DNA of 64,000 nucleotides from the NCBI GenBank assembly GCA_963738365.1, contig CAVTWH010000010.1, forward strand, positions 62,001 through 126,000, given 5' to 3'. Origin of the DNA: CAVTWH01 sp963738365 (GTDB lineage: Bacteria > Actinomycetota > Actinomycetes > Mycobacteriales > Micromonosporaceae). The position numbers were made by a program, and so were the translations under genes. Below are positions 42,837-51,674 of the stretch, one piece after another; positions within the stretch are counted from its first letter, which is position 1; each line of letters starts with the position of its first letter. Below the pieces are notes generated by a model. It did not search any database. It was given only the letters and a program-made list of their open reading frames with translations, and had not been told where the DNA came from.

Positions 42837-43460
42837 TCAGCTCCGCTCGTAGCTCAGCCAGGTGAAGGCCGGCTGCGACCCGGCCGGGCCGGGCTGCGTG
42901 CCGGTCAGGCTGAACCCGGCCAACCAGCCGTCGGGCAGGGCCGTGTCGCCGGGGATGTCGGCGTGCACCCGGGTCAGCTCCACCCGGTCCACGAACGGCA
43001 GCGCCGCCGCGTAGACCTGCGCCCCACCGATGACGAACACCTCGCCGCCCCGCTGCCGGCCGCCCGCCGGCGCCAGGTCGCGGGCCAGGGCCGCGCTGCG
43101 GGCCAGGGCCGCGCCGCCGGCCGGCTGCGAGCCGGCGGCCTCCAGGTCAGCGGCCGGCGCCCCGGCACCGGCCAGCTCCAGGTCGCGGGCCAGGGCGAGG
43201 GCGGCCGGGACGGTGGCGGCGGACGGCAGGCCCGCGCTGTCGCGGCTGGTCACCACCACGGTGCGGCGGTCGGGCAGTGGGGTGCCGAGCCGACGCACGA
43301 TCGACTCCTGGGTGAGCCGCCCCACCACCACCGTGTGCCCGGTGGTCAGCCGCCGGAACCGGCGCAGGTCGGCGGGCAGGTACCAGGGCAGGTCGTTGCT
43401 GTCTCCGATGACGTCCCGCTCGGTGGCGGCCACGATCAGGGTGACCCGGGGGGAGGTCAC
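42837..43460 (-). CDS. Dihydrofolate reductase with an Ala/Gly-rich insertion
   Basis: A 207-residue DHFR. The core reads VTLIVAATERDVIGDSNDLP, then WYLPADLRRFRRLTTGHTVV, VGRLTQESI, PLPDRRTVVVTS and EVFVIGGAQVYAAALPFVDR. Residue 27 in SNDLPWYLPADLRRF is the usual substrate aspartate region. About 40 residues between helix C and the IGG loop (roughly 92-135) are an Ala/Arg/Gly-rich insertion with two copies of ALARDL; most bacterial DHFRs are about 160 residues. GTG start overlaps the thyA stop (GTGA), so it is made together with the enzyme that produces its substrate. Confidence 0.87.
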   Translation of the reverse strand: MTSPRVTLIVAATERDVIGDSNDLPWYLPADLRRFRRLTTGHTVVVGRLTQESIVRRLGTPLPDRRTVVVTSRDSAGLPSAATVPAALALARDLELAGAGAPAADLEAAGSQPAGGAALARSAALARDLAPAGGRQRGGEVFVIGGAQVYAAALPFVDRVELTRVHADIPGDTALPDGWLAGFSLTGTQPGPAGSQPAFTWLSYERS

Positions 43461-44353
43461 GGCGACACCGGAATCGACCCGATCGACGGGTACGGGTGGT
43501 AGTCGGCCAACTCGAAATGCTCAGCGCGGAAATCGTGGATGTCGGTGACCGCCCGGCCGGCTTCGGTGAGGGTGACCGTGGGCAGCCGGCGCGGCTCGCG
43601 CTCCAGCAGCACGTCGACGGCGTCGAGCTGGTCGGCGTAGATGTGGGCGTCGGAGATGGTGTGGTAGTAGACGCCGGCCGGGAAGCCGGTGAGCTGTTCG
43701 AGCATCAGCAGCAGCGCCGCGTACTGCACCATGTTGGCCGGGACGCCCACCGGCACGTCGCCGGAGCGCTGGTACATGTGCAGGTGCAGGCGGCCGCCCA
43801 GGACGCGGACGTGGACCCAGCCGTGGCACGGGGAGATGGTGGTGCGCTGCTGCTTGCCGGCGCCGCGCACCTGGTACTGCGGGATCCACGGGGAGACGAA
43901 GTGGGTGCGGTCGCTCGGGTACTCGCGGAGCTGCTCGACCAGGTGGGCGAACTGGTCGAAGCCCGGCCCCTCGCTGGTCGGGAAGTGGTGGAAGGCACCG
44001 CCGTACGAGCCCGGCCCGATGTCCCCGGGGTCGAGGCCGCGCTTGGCGGTCTTCTCCTCGGTCGCCCACGGCCCCCACCAGTCGCAGCCGAACTTCTCGA
44101 ACTCGGCCAGCGTGGTCGCCCCGTTGATGAAGGCGCACAGCTCCGCGACGGGCTTGCGCCAGAACGACCGGATACTCCGCTCGGTGATCATCGGGAACCC
44201 GTTGGCCAGCTCGAACCGCATGGCCTGCTGGAGCAGCGTACGGGCGGCCGGCCCCTGCCGGGTGGGCGACAGCTCGCCGGTGTCGCGGATGCGGCGCAGG
44301 AGGAGCTGGTACTGGGAGTCGGGCTGGCGCTGCGCGTACGGCCGGTACTCCAT
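43457..44353 (-). CDS. thyA: Thymidylate synthase (ThyA type, divergent)
   Basis: A 298-residue folate-dependent dUMP methyltransferase. Key residues match E. coli ThyA with a constant offset of +30: C176 (SPCHG; C146), R196 and D199 (YQRSGD; R166, D169), N207 (VPANM; N177), H237 and Y239 (DAHIYAD; H207, Y209). Between these anchors the sequence is unusual, for example DIGPGSYGGAFHHF and VGVPANMVQYAALLLMLEQL. A conserved N177 equivalent favours dUMP over dCMP. ATG 44353 has an AGGAGGGG ribosome site. It is first in an operon with DHFR and a HIT protein. Confidence 0.88.
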   Translation of the reverse strand: MEYRPYAQRQPDSQYQLLLRRIRDTGELSPTRQGPAARTLLQQAMRFELANGFPMITERSIRSFWRKPVAELCAFINGATTLAEFEKFGCDWWGPWATEEKTAKRGLDPGDIGPGSYGGAFHHFPTSEGPGFDQFAHLVEQLREYPSDRTHFVSPWIPQYQVRGAGKQQRTTISPCHGWVHVRVLGGRLHLHMYQRSGDVPVGVPANMVQYAALLLMLEQLTGFPAGVYYHTISDAHIYADQLDAVDVLLEREPRRLPTVTLTEAGRAVTDIHDFRAEHFELADYHPYPSIGSIPVSP

Positions 44354-44375
44354 CGCCCCTCCTCCGTGACGCCCC

Positions 44376-44407
44376 GCTCACCAGGCACAACGACGGGCCT
44401 GGTGAGC
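44376..44407 (-). terminator. Hairpin terminator after the secreted-protein gene
   Basis: GCTCACCAGGC (44376-44386) pairs with GCCTGGTGAGC (44397-44407) over a 10-nt loop. It lies 45 bp beyond the stop of the 44452 gene and upstream of the thyA start. Confidence 0.65.
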
Positions 44408-44451
44408 AGAAGAATAACCGGGCAGCTCAGGCCGGCTGAGGGGGGCGGCGG

Positions 44452-44817
44452 TCAGGCGGGCGTGGCGGAGGATACGACCAGCGGATGTCCCTGTGCGCAG
44501 GGCGACACGATGCTGTTGTCGACAACGCCGGTCACCCGGACCCGGGCGCCGGGCACCAGGACGGCCGGATCACCGCCGATGAGCAGATAGGTGATCACGA
44601 GAAGGTCCCAGATCGGCAATCCCGGGACGGGCACCAGCAGGATCAGGCATCCGGCGTGGGTACCGGGCTCGACCGTGCCGGTCGCGGTGATCTGCTGCGA
44701 CGCGCTCGCGGTGACCCGCGACGCGGGCGTGGCCGCGACGGCGCCGCCCTGGGGGACGGCGAGAGCCAGGGCGGCGCCCAGAGCTGCGGCCGCCGCGACG
44801 GCGATGGGACGTTTCAT
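44452..44817 (-). CDS. Small secreted protein of unknown function
   Basis: A 121-residue protein with a clear signal peptide (MKRPIAVAAAAALGAALALA, cleavage near AVAATP). The mature part reads ITATGTVEPGTHAGCLILLV and ends with RVRVTGVVDNSIVSPCAQGH. The two cysteines probably pair. The TATGTVEPG...RVRVTGVV pattern resembles small beta-barrel (OB-like) secreted proteins. No specific function recognised. ATG with a GGGAGG site. Confidence 0.75.
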   Translation of the reverse strand: MKRPIAVAAAAALGAALALAVPQGGAVAATPASRVTASASQQITATGTVEPGTHAGCLILLVPVPGLPIWDLLVITYLLIGGDPAVLVPGARVRVTGVVDNSIVSPCAQGHPLVVSSATPA

Positions 44818-44852
44818 GAAGCCTCCCGGGAGGTATCGGCGTTCCTCGATGC

Positions 44853-46118
44853 CTACCCGATTTCCCGGCTCTCAAACGCGCCCCCGGTGAGCGCCTGGCG
44901 GACCATACTCACCAGGTACAGGGAGCCGGTGACCAGCGCCTGCGGAGCATTGGTGGCGAGCAGGGCGGCCAGTCCCTCGGCCGGGTCGGCGACCACCCGG
45001 ACCCGGGGTATCCCGACCCGACGGGCCAGTGCGGCGACCTCGGGCGCGGGCGGGGTCTGCTTGCCGATCTGCGCGACCGCGGTGAATTCGGGCACGATCA
45101 GCTCGCTGGTGAAGGCGGCCAGCTCGGTCAGCGCCCCGGACAGCTTCGCCTCCGGCGCGCGCAGCAGGGAGGCGAGCACCGGCAGCCGGTCGATGCCCCG
45201 GGCGCGCAGCGCCTGACCGAGGGCGGCCAGCTTCTGCGGGTTGTGCGCGCCGTCCAGGAGCAGCGTGCGGCCGCGTACCGGGAAGGACTCCAGCCGGCCG
45301 GGAGGGGCGGCCCGCAGCGCGGCGGTCTGCGCGGCCGGCGGCAGCGGCGCGCCGCCCAACCTGTGGTACGCGGCCAGCGCCAGGCTGAAGTTGCGGCGCT
45401 GGAAGGGTGGCGCGTCCAACTCGTCGAGCACGCCGACGACCTCGACCGTGGCGTCCCGGTCCTCGGCGGCGTCCGCGACCACCTTAAGGACGCGTTCGTC
45501 CTGCTCGACGACGAGCACGTGGTTGCCGGGCTGGATGATGCCGGCCTTGTGCGCGGCGATCTCCTCCAGGCTCTCGCCCAGGAGCTCGGTGTGGTCGTAG
45601 CCGACGTCGGTGATCAGGCAGAGCTTGTCAGGCCGGGCGATGGTGTTGGTCCGGTCGCGCAGGCCGCCGATGCCGGTCTCCACCACGGCCAGGCCGACCG
45701 GGGCGTCGGCGCCGCCGGAGCCGGCGAAGACCCAGTGGGCCAGGGCGACCAGCAGCTCGAAGTAGCTGGGGCGGGCGCCGGTGGCCTCGATCCGGGGCAG
45801 CAGGTCGAAGACCCGGTCGGCGAAGAGCTGGTCGGGCAGCGGGGCGCCGGCCACCTGGACCCGCTCGGTGATCGTGGTGACGTGCGGCGACACGGTCAGC
45901 CCGGTACGTACGCCGCCAGCCTCCAGCAGGGCACGCAGCGCGTAGGCGGTGCTGGTCTTGCCGGAGGTACCGGCGACGTGCGCGGCCGGGACCGCGTCCT
46001 GTGGATCGCCCAGCGCCGCCAGCAGCGCCCGGGTGCGGTCCAACGGCAGCTGCTCGCTCCCGCGCGGCGGCGGGATGTAGGCGTACAGGGCGGCCGTGGC
46101 CTCCCGCAGTCCTCGCAT
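44853..46118 (-). CDS. folC: Folylpolyglutamate synthase / dihydrofolate synthase
   Basis: A 421-residue Mur-ligase-fold enzyme that adds glutamate to folates. The ATP loop is HVAGTSGKTSTAYALRALLE, the omega-loop block is TVSPHVTTITERVQVAGAPL, VVETGIGGLRDRTNTI carries the Mg2+ site, and ITDVGYDHTELLGESLEEIA follows, with LLLDGAHNPQKLAALGQAL in the C-terminal domain. ATG 46118 was chosen; a GTG three codons upstream is possible. It lies on the thyA/DHFR strand, about 0.5 kb upstream of that operon, with a small secreted-protein gene between. Confidence 0.92.
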   Translation of the reverse strand: MRGLREATAALYAYIPPPRGSEQLPLDRTRALLAALGDPQDAVPAAHVAGTSGKTSTAYALRALLEAGGVRTGLTVSPHVTTITERVQVAGAPLPDQLFADRVFDLLPRIEATGARPSYFELLVALAHWVFAGSGGADAPVGLAVVETGIGGLRDRTNTIARPDKLCLITDVGYDHTELLGESLEEIAAHKAGIIQPGNHVLVVEQDERVLKVVADAAEDRDATVEVVGVLDELDAPPFQRRNFSLALAAYHRLGGAPLPPAAQTAALRAAPPGRLESFPVRGRTLLLDGAHNPQKLAALGQALRARGIDRLPVLASLLRAPEAKLSGALTELAAFTSELIVPEFTAVAQIGKQTPPAPEVAALARRVGIPRVRVVADPAEGLAALLATNAPQALVTGSLYLVSMVRQALTGGAFESREIG

Positions 46119-46181
46119 CCCGCACACGGTAGCCAGGGCAACCGACGCGACGGCGGGGACCCCGGCGACTATCGTCGTTGC

Positions 46182-46607
46182 GTGGCCGAGCGCGACCTGC
46201 TGGAACGCTTCCTCGCGGCGCAGGAGGAGCGGCGCACGTACGAGCGTGTGCTGGCCGAACTGCGCGCCGGGCGCAAGCTCAGCCACTGGATGTGGTTCAT
46301 CTTCCCGCAGGTGGCGGGGCTGGGCAGCAGCGCCATGTCGCAGCGGTACGCGATCGCCTCGCTGGCCGAGGCCCGTGGCTACGCCGCCCACCCGGTGCTC
46401 GGCGCCCGGCTGCGCGAGTGCGCCGCGCTGGTGGCTGCCAGCGACGCCGCCGACGCCGAGGAGATCTTCGGCGGCATCGACACGCTCAAGCTGCGCTCGT
46501 CCATGACGCTGTTCGCCCGGGCGGTACCCGACGAGCCGGTCTTCGCCGCGGTGCTCGACCGCTTCTTCGACGGCTGCCCCGACCCGGCGACCGAGCAGCG
46601 GCTGTGA
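46182..46607 (+). CDS. DUF1810 family protein
   Basis: A 141-residue protein. RDLLERFLAAQEERRTYERV, then ELRAGRKLSHWMWFIFPQVAGLG and SQRYAIASLAEARGYAAHPV are the DUF1810 hallmarks. Role unknown. GTG start 46182, divergent from folC. Its stop overlaps the GTG start of the AAA-ATPase gene, so the two are co-translated. Confidence 0.87.
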   Translation: MAERDLLERFLAAQEERRTYERVLAELRAGRKLSHWMWFIFPQVAGLGSSAMSQRYAIASLAEARGYAAHPVLGARLRECAALVAASDAADAEEIFGGIDTLKLRSSMTLFARAVPDEPVFAAVLDRFFDGCPDPATEQRL

Positions 46608-47350
46608 CCGCGCCCCGGCACCTGGAGCGGATCGACTGGGCGCCCCGGCCCGGCGTGGACCTGACCGGCTGGCCGTTCACCGTGCCGGCGGTGGCGCAGC
46701 TGGTCGCCGACGGCGGCTTCGAGGTACCGCCCGGGGTGACGATCCTGGTGGGCGAGAACGGTTCCGGCAAGTCGACGCTGGTCGAGGCGTTCGCCCGGGT
46801 GTACCCCCGGCACGGCGCCGAGCCGGCGACCGGGCGCCCGTTGACCAACCCCGGCTGGGGCGACGAGGATTCGCCGCTGCACCGGCACCTACGGGCGCGT
46901 ACCCACCGGTTGGCCGCGCCGGGCGGCTTCTTCCTGCGCGCCGAGCTGATGCACAGCTACCTCGCCGGGGTGGACGCCAGCCAGGCCGACGCCCGGGCCT
47001 GGGGCGGGCAGCGGATGCAGGCGCGCTCGCACGGCGAGTCGTTCCTGGAGGTGCTCCGGCACCGGTTCACCGACCGGGGCGTCTACTTCCTGGACGAGCC
47101 GGAGTCGGCGCTGTCCTTCCAGTCCAGCCTGGCGCTGCTGGTGGTGCTGGACGCGCTGCGCCAGGAGGGGTCGCAGGTGCTGCTGGCCACCCACTCGCCG
47201 GTGCTCGCGGCGCTGCCCGGCGCCACCCTGGTCGAGCTGGGCACCTGGGGGATGCGCCCGGCGAGCTGGGCGGAGCTGGAGCTCGTGCAGTCCTGGCAGG
47301 GTTTCCTGGACGCTCCGCAGCGCTGGCTACGGCACCTGCTGGCGGAGTGA
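46604..47350 (+). CDS. AAA-family (SMC-like/ABC-type) ATPase
   Basis: A 248-residue soluble ATPase. It has Walker A ILVGENGSGKSTLVEA, a short signature-like region ARSHGESFLEVLRHRF, Walker B GVYFLDEPESALS and the H-switch LLATHSPVLAALPG. This is the compact AAA_21/RecF-like layout with no membrane partner. It overlaps DUF1810 by GTGA. Function unknown; such proteins occur in defence modules and housekeeping alike, and nothing else here indicates defence. Confidence 0.82.
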   Translation: MTAPRHLERIDWAPRPGVDLTGWPFTVPAVAQLVADGGFEVPPGVTILVGENGSGKSTLVEAFARVYPRHGAEPATGRPLTNPGWGDEDSPLHRHLRARTHRLAAPGGFFLRAELMHSYLAGVDASQADARAWGGQRMQARSHGESFLEVLRHRFTDRGVYFLDEPESALSFQSSLALLVVLDALRQEGSQVLLATHSPVLAALPGATLVELGTWGMRPASWAELELVQSWQGFLDAPQRWLRHLLAE

Positions 47351-47392
47351 CGGGCCGGCGTGGGCGCTCCCGGGCCGATAGGGTGGCTCGTC

Positions 47393-47956
47393 GTGGATTC
47401 CGAGGAGTACCTGCGCAGCGTGCACGTGGGCGGCGTGGCGCCGCGCCACGACAGCACCATCACCCTGGTTGACTACGACCCGGCCTGGCCGGCACTGTTC
47501 GCCCGGGAGGCCGACCGGATCCGGGGCATCCTGGGCGGCACGGCGCTGGCTGTCGAGCACGTGGGCTCCACGTCGGTACCGGGGCTGGCGGCCAAGCCGA
47601 TCGTGGACCTGGACCTGATCGTGCCCGACCCGGCCGACGAGCCGGCGTACGTTCCCGCGCTGGAGGCGGCCGGCTACCGGCTGACCGTGCGCGAGCCGGA
47701 CTGGTACGAGCACCGGCTGTTCAAGGGGCCGGACACCAACATCAACCTGCACGTCTTCGGCCCCGGCTGCGAGCAGCACGAGCAGCACCTGCGCTTCCGC
47801 GACCACCTGCGTACCCACCCCGGGGACCGTGACCACTACCTGGCCACCAAGCAGCAGCTGGCCACCCGCGTCTGGCGCTACGTCAACGACTACGCCGACG
47901 CCAAAGGCGAGGTCATCCTGGCGATCCTCGCCCGAGCCGGCCACCGGCCCACCTGA
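47393..47956 (+). CDS. GrpB-family nucleotidyltransferase-like protein
   Basis: A 187-residue GrpB/UPF0157 protein. ITLVDYDPAWPALFAREADR, then AVEHVGSTSVPGLAAKPIVD and LDLIVPDP are diagnostic; the GSTSVPG...KPIVDLD block is nucleotidyltransferase-like. Later HLFKG-type sequence reads YEHRLFKGPDTNINLHVF. Function unknown. GTG 47393 start. It follows the ATPase gene on the same strand after 42 bp. Confidence 0.88.
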   Translation: MDSEEYLRSVHVGGVAPRHDSTITLVDYDPAWPALFAREADRIRGILGGTALAVEHVGSTSVPGLAAKPIVDLDLIVPDPADEPAYVPALEAAGYRLTVREPDWYEHRLFKGPDTNINLHVFGPGCEQHEQHLRFRDHLRTHPGDRDHYLATKQQLATRVWRYVNDYADAKGEVILAILARAGHRPT

Positions 47957-48250
47957 CCCTGCCCCCTCATCCCGGACCCGGCCGGAGTGCTTCGGAAGCC
48001 GATGAGTAGCGCTCTCCGGGTGGTGTCAAGGGGTTGACGGCCGCCGATCCCGCCAAGTCTCCGGGAGATGGTGTGCCAATCTTGCGTGGATCACCGCAAC
48101 CATAAATGGTGTTGGCCACAACAAATACGCTGACCAGCGCGGTTCCGGAACATGAGCATCGCTCATATCGACTTGTGGCGATCTTGCGTTATCGAAACGT
48201 TGCCCGTCGCCAATCTTGACACCCCTCGATCGGCCCGCGAATGTCGACGC
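47957..48250. other. Regulatory region upstream of the GH3-GH16 operon
   Basis: About 290 bp without a gene. It has short recurring text CAATCTTGCG (48075), CGATCTTGCGTTATCG (about 48179) and CAATCTTGAC (48211), and a -35-like TTGACA at 48216-48221. The matching -10 (GAATGT, 17 bp on) is poor. Confidence 0.4.
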
Positions 48251-48262
48251 GAGAGCGCTCTC
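48251..48262. promoter_or_regulatory. CebR/LacI-like palindrome GAGAGCGCTCTC
   Basis: A perfect 12-bp palindrome 38 bp upstream of the GH3 start. It matches the core of the CebR operator (TGGGAGCGCTCCCA) known for cellulose/cellobiose genes in actinomycetes. Location near the expected transcription start fits repression of the polysaccharide-degrading operon in the absence of oligosaccharides (inference). Confidence 0.6.
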
Positions 48263-48300
48263 ACGTCCACCCCCGCGTCCCCGCCGTCGAGGGAGAGCCA

Positions 48301-51300
48301 TGACCCCCCACATCCTGGGGCGGGCGAAGCCTGCCCTGCGTTCGCGTACCTTCCTAGCGGCCGTCGCCGTGCTCGTCGTCCTCGCCGGCTACCTCGTCGC
48401 CACCACCCTGGACGCCCACGCCGCGGCCACCCTGCTGTCCCAGGGCAAGCCGGCCACCGCCTCCTGCGACGAGAACGCCGGCACGCCGGCCAGCGCCGCG
48501 TTCGACGGCAACACCGGCACCCGCTGGTCGTGCTGCTTCAGCGACCCGCAGTGGATCGAGGTCGACCTGGGCGGCACGGCCACGATCAGCCAGGTGGTGC
48601 TCAACTGGGAAGCCGCCTACGGCAAGGCTTTCCAGCTCCAGACCTCCACCGACAACGCCACCTGGACGAGCATCTACTCGACCACCACGGGCACCGGCGG
48701 CACCCAGACGCTCAACGTCACCGGCACCGGCCGCTACGTTCGCCTGTACGGCACCGCGCGGGCCACCCAGTACGGCTACTCGCTCTGGGAGTTCCAGGTG
48801 TTCGGCAGCACCGGGACCGGCGGCGGCTCCTGCGGCACGGTCGACGCCGCGCAGGGCAAGACCACCACCGCCTCGTCGGCCGAGAACGCCGGTACGCCGG
48901 CCACGTCGGCCACCGACGGCAACACCGGCACCCGCTGGTCGAGTGCGTTCAGCGACCCGCAGTGGCTGCAGGTCGACCTCGGCGTCACGGCACCGTCTGC
49001 GGCGGTACTGACCTGGGAGGCCGCCTACGCCACCGCGTTCCAGATCCAGATCTCCAGCAACGGCACCACCTGGACCACCATCTACTCGACCACGACCGGC
49101 ACCGGCGGCACGCAGAACCTGACCGGCCTGTCCGGCACCGGCCGCTACGTGCGCGTGTACGGCACCGCGCGGGCCACCCAGTACGGCTACTCGCTGTGGG
49201 AGTTGGCCGTGCTCACCGTCGGCAACGCCGGCTCGCCCAGCGCCACCCCGACGCAGAGCGCCAACGGCAACTGCCCGTGGGTCGGCTCCACCGCGCCGGT
49301 GGCCACCCGGGTCAGCCAGCTGCTCGGCGCAGATGACGCTGGACGCAGAAGATCTCGATGCTGCACGGCAACGGCGCCAGCAACCGCCGTACATCGGGAA
49401 CATGTCGGCCATCCCGTCGCTGTGCATCCCGGCCATCGGCTTCCACGACGGGCCGGTGGGCGTCGGCGACGGGCTCGGCGGCGTCACCCAGATGCCGTCC
49501 GCGGTCACCTCGGCGGCCACCTTCGACACCGCGCTGGAGCAGCAGTACGGCGCGGCCGTCGGGCAGGAGTTCGCCGGCAAGGGCGTCGCACGTGGCGCTC
49601 GGCCCGACGCTGAACATCGTCCGTGACCCGCGCTGGGGCCGGGCCTTCGAGACGTTCAGCGAGGACCCGTACCTGACCGCGCAGATGGCCGCCGCCAACA
49701 TCAAGGGCATCCAGAGCCAGGGCGTGATGGCGCAGGCCAAGCACGTGGCCGTCTACAACCAGGAGACGTTCCGCAACGGGCCGGCCGACAATGCGATCGT
49801 CGACACCCGCACGCTGCAGGAGATCTACCTGCCGGCCTTCCAGGCGGCGGTACAGCAGGGCGCCACGGCGTCGGTGATGTGCGCCTACAGCACCGTCAAC
49901 GGCGTCCTACGCCTGCCAGAACCCGTACCTGCTGAACACCGCCCTCTACCAGCAGGCCGGCTTCGGCGGCTTCGTCACCTCCGACTGGGGCGGCGCGCAC
50001 TCCACCGTCGACGTCGGCCAACAACGGCATGACCATGGAGATGCCGAACGGCTACTTCTTCGCCGACTTCCTCAAGCAGGCGGTCGCGAACGGCAGGTCA
50101 GCCAGGCGACGCTGGACACGATGGTGAGCCGGGTGCTCACCCAGATGTTCGCCTTCGGCCTGTTCGACAAGGCGCCCAGCGGCAACCGCAACGCCACGGT
50201 GACCACGGCCGCGCATCAGGCGGTCGCGCTGCAGGGCGCCGAGGAGGGCACCGTGCTGCTGAAGAACACCGGCGTCCTGCCGCTGTCCACGGCCACCACG
50301 CAAGTCGATCGCGGTGATCGGGCAGGACGGCGGCGCCGGCTGTGCAGACCATCGGCGGCGGCAGCGCCACGGTCACCAGCTCCGGCACGGTGTGGCCGAT
50401 CACCGGCATCCAGAACCGGGTGGCCGGCACCGGCACCACGGTCACGTACAACGACGGCAGCGAACCAGTCCTCGGCGGTCAGCCTGGCCCAGCAGTCGAA
50501 CGTGGCGATCGTCTTCGCCAGCGACAACTACGGCAACGAGGGCACGCGACCAGTCCACCATCGACCTGCCGGGCAACCAGAACGCGCTGATCTCGCGGTG
50601 GCCGCGGCCAACCCGAACACCATCGTGGTGCTGAACACCAACTCGGCCGTCCACGATGCCGTGGCTGGGCCAGGTCACGGCCGTCTTCGAGGGCTTCTAC
50701 GCCGGCCAGGAGGTCGGCACCGCCATCGCCGCGCTGCTCTTCGGCGACGTCAATCCGTCCGGCAAGCTGCCGGTCACCTTCCCGAACAGCCTGGCCGACG
50801 TGCCGGCGCACACCGCCGCGCAGTGGCCCGGCAACGGCAGCAACGCGGTGCAGTACTCGCGAGGGCCTCAACGTCGGCTACCGCTGGTACGACGCCAGAA
50901 CATCACGCCGCTGTTCCCGTTCGGCTTCGGCCTGTCGTACACCTCCTTCGCCTTCAGCGACCTGCAGGTCGGCGCGCTGAGCGGCGGGCAGGCGACGGTG
51001 ACCGCGACGGTGACCAACACCGGCAGCCGGGCCGGGCACCGACGTCGCCCAGCTCTACGTCGGCGACCCGGCCGCCGTCGGCGAGCCGCCGCACCAGCTG
51101 CAAGGGCTTCCAGCGGGTCAGCCTCAACCCGGGTCAGGCGCAGACGGTGACGCTTCACGGTGACCGCGCACGACCTGGCGCACTGGGACACCACGGCGAA
51201 CGCCTGGGTGGCCAGCGGCCGGCACGTACCAGATCCTGGTCGGCGACTCGTCGCGCAACCTGCCGCTGACCGGCAACCTCACGGTCGCCGCCACGGTGAC

Positions 51301-51595
51301 CGCGAACGCCGCCGGCCTGGCCGTGGGCAGCGACAGCACGGCCGGCGCGACCAGCGTGCACGTGGCCAACCCGTTTGGCATGAGCAGCCGGGTCGGGGTG
51401 GCGGCGAGCCTGCAGATCAGCGGCGACGCCGGGCTCACCTACAGCGCCGAAGGGCTGCCTCCGGGCCTGTCCGTCAGCCCGTCCGGCCTGATCTCCGGAG
51501 TCGGCAGCACGCACGGTACGGCCACGGTGACCGTCACCGGCACCAACTCGTCCGGGGCGAAGGCGAACGTCACCTTCGTCTGGACCGTCAGCTGA
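48301..51595 (+). pseudogene. Secreted multidomain GH3 enzyme with two discoidin-type modules, broken by about 19 indels
   Basis: The first 340 codons are intact. They comprise a signal peptide (SRTFLAAVAVLVVLAGYLVA, cleavage after DAHA) and two F5/8-type C (CBM32-like) modules, both with NTGTRWSS/CCFSDPQW and RYVRxYGTARATQYGYSLWE. From 49329 to 51220 the GH3 catalytic domains are readable only by changing frame repeatedly. Blocks include FHDGPVGVGDGLGG, LNIVRDPRWGRAFETFSEDP, AQAKHVAVYNQE, GGFVTSDWGGAHS (nucleophile Asp), GTVLLKNTGVLPL, FGDVNPSGKLPVTFP and PLFPFGFGLSYTSF. A fibronectin-like and an Ig-like tail follow, ending cleanly at 51595. Protein sequence is conserved between breaks. Corrected length is about 1,090 residues. 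ATG has a GGGAGAG site. Confidence 0.85.
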
Positions 51596-51674
51596 CCCTG
51601 GACCCCCACCGCCGGGCGGGTGGCGCCCCTTGCCACCCGTCCGGCAACCCAACCCCCCGCAAGGAGAATTCGCC

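Noticed and set aside
46604..47956. Anti-phage defence module (ATPase plus nucleotidyltransferase-like GrpB)
   Set aside because: GrpB is a common housekeeping-type family and no nuclease, TIR, HEPN or toxin motif is visible. Kept only as a low-level observation.
49325..51225. Programmed frameshifting or recoding in the GH3 gene
   Set aside because: The breaks have no shared slippery sequence or regular spacing and go in both directions. Known programmed frameshifts do not occur nineteen times in one bacterial gene.
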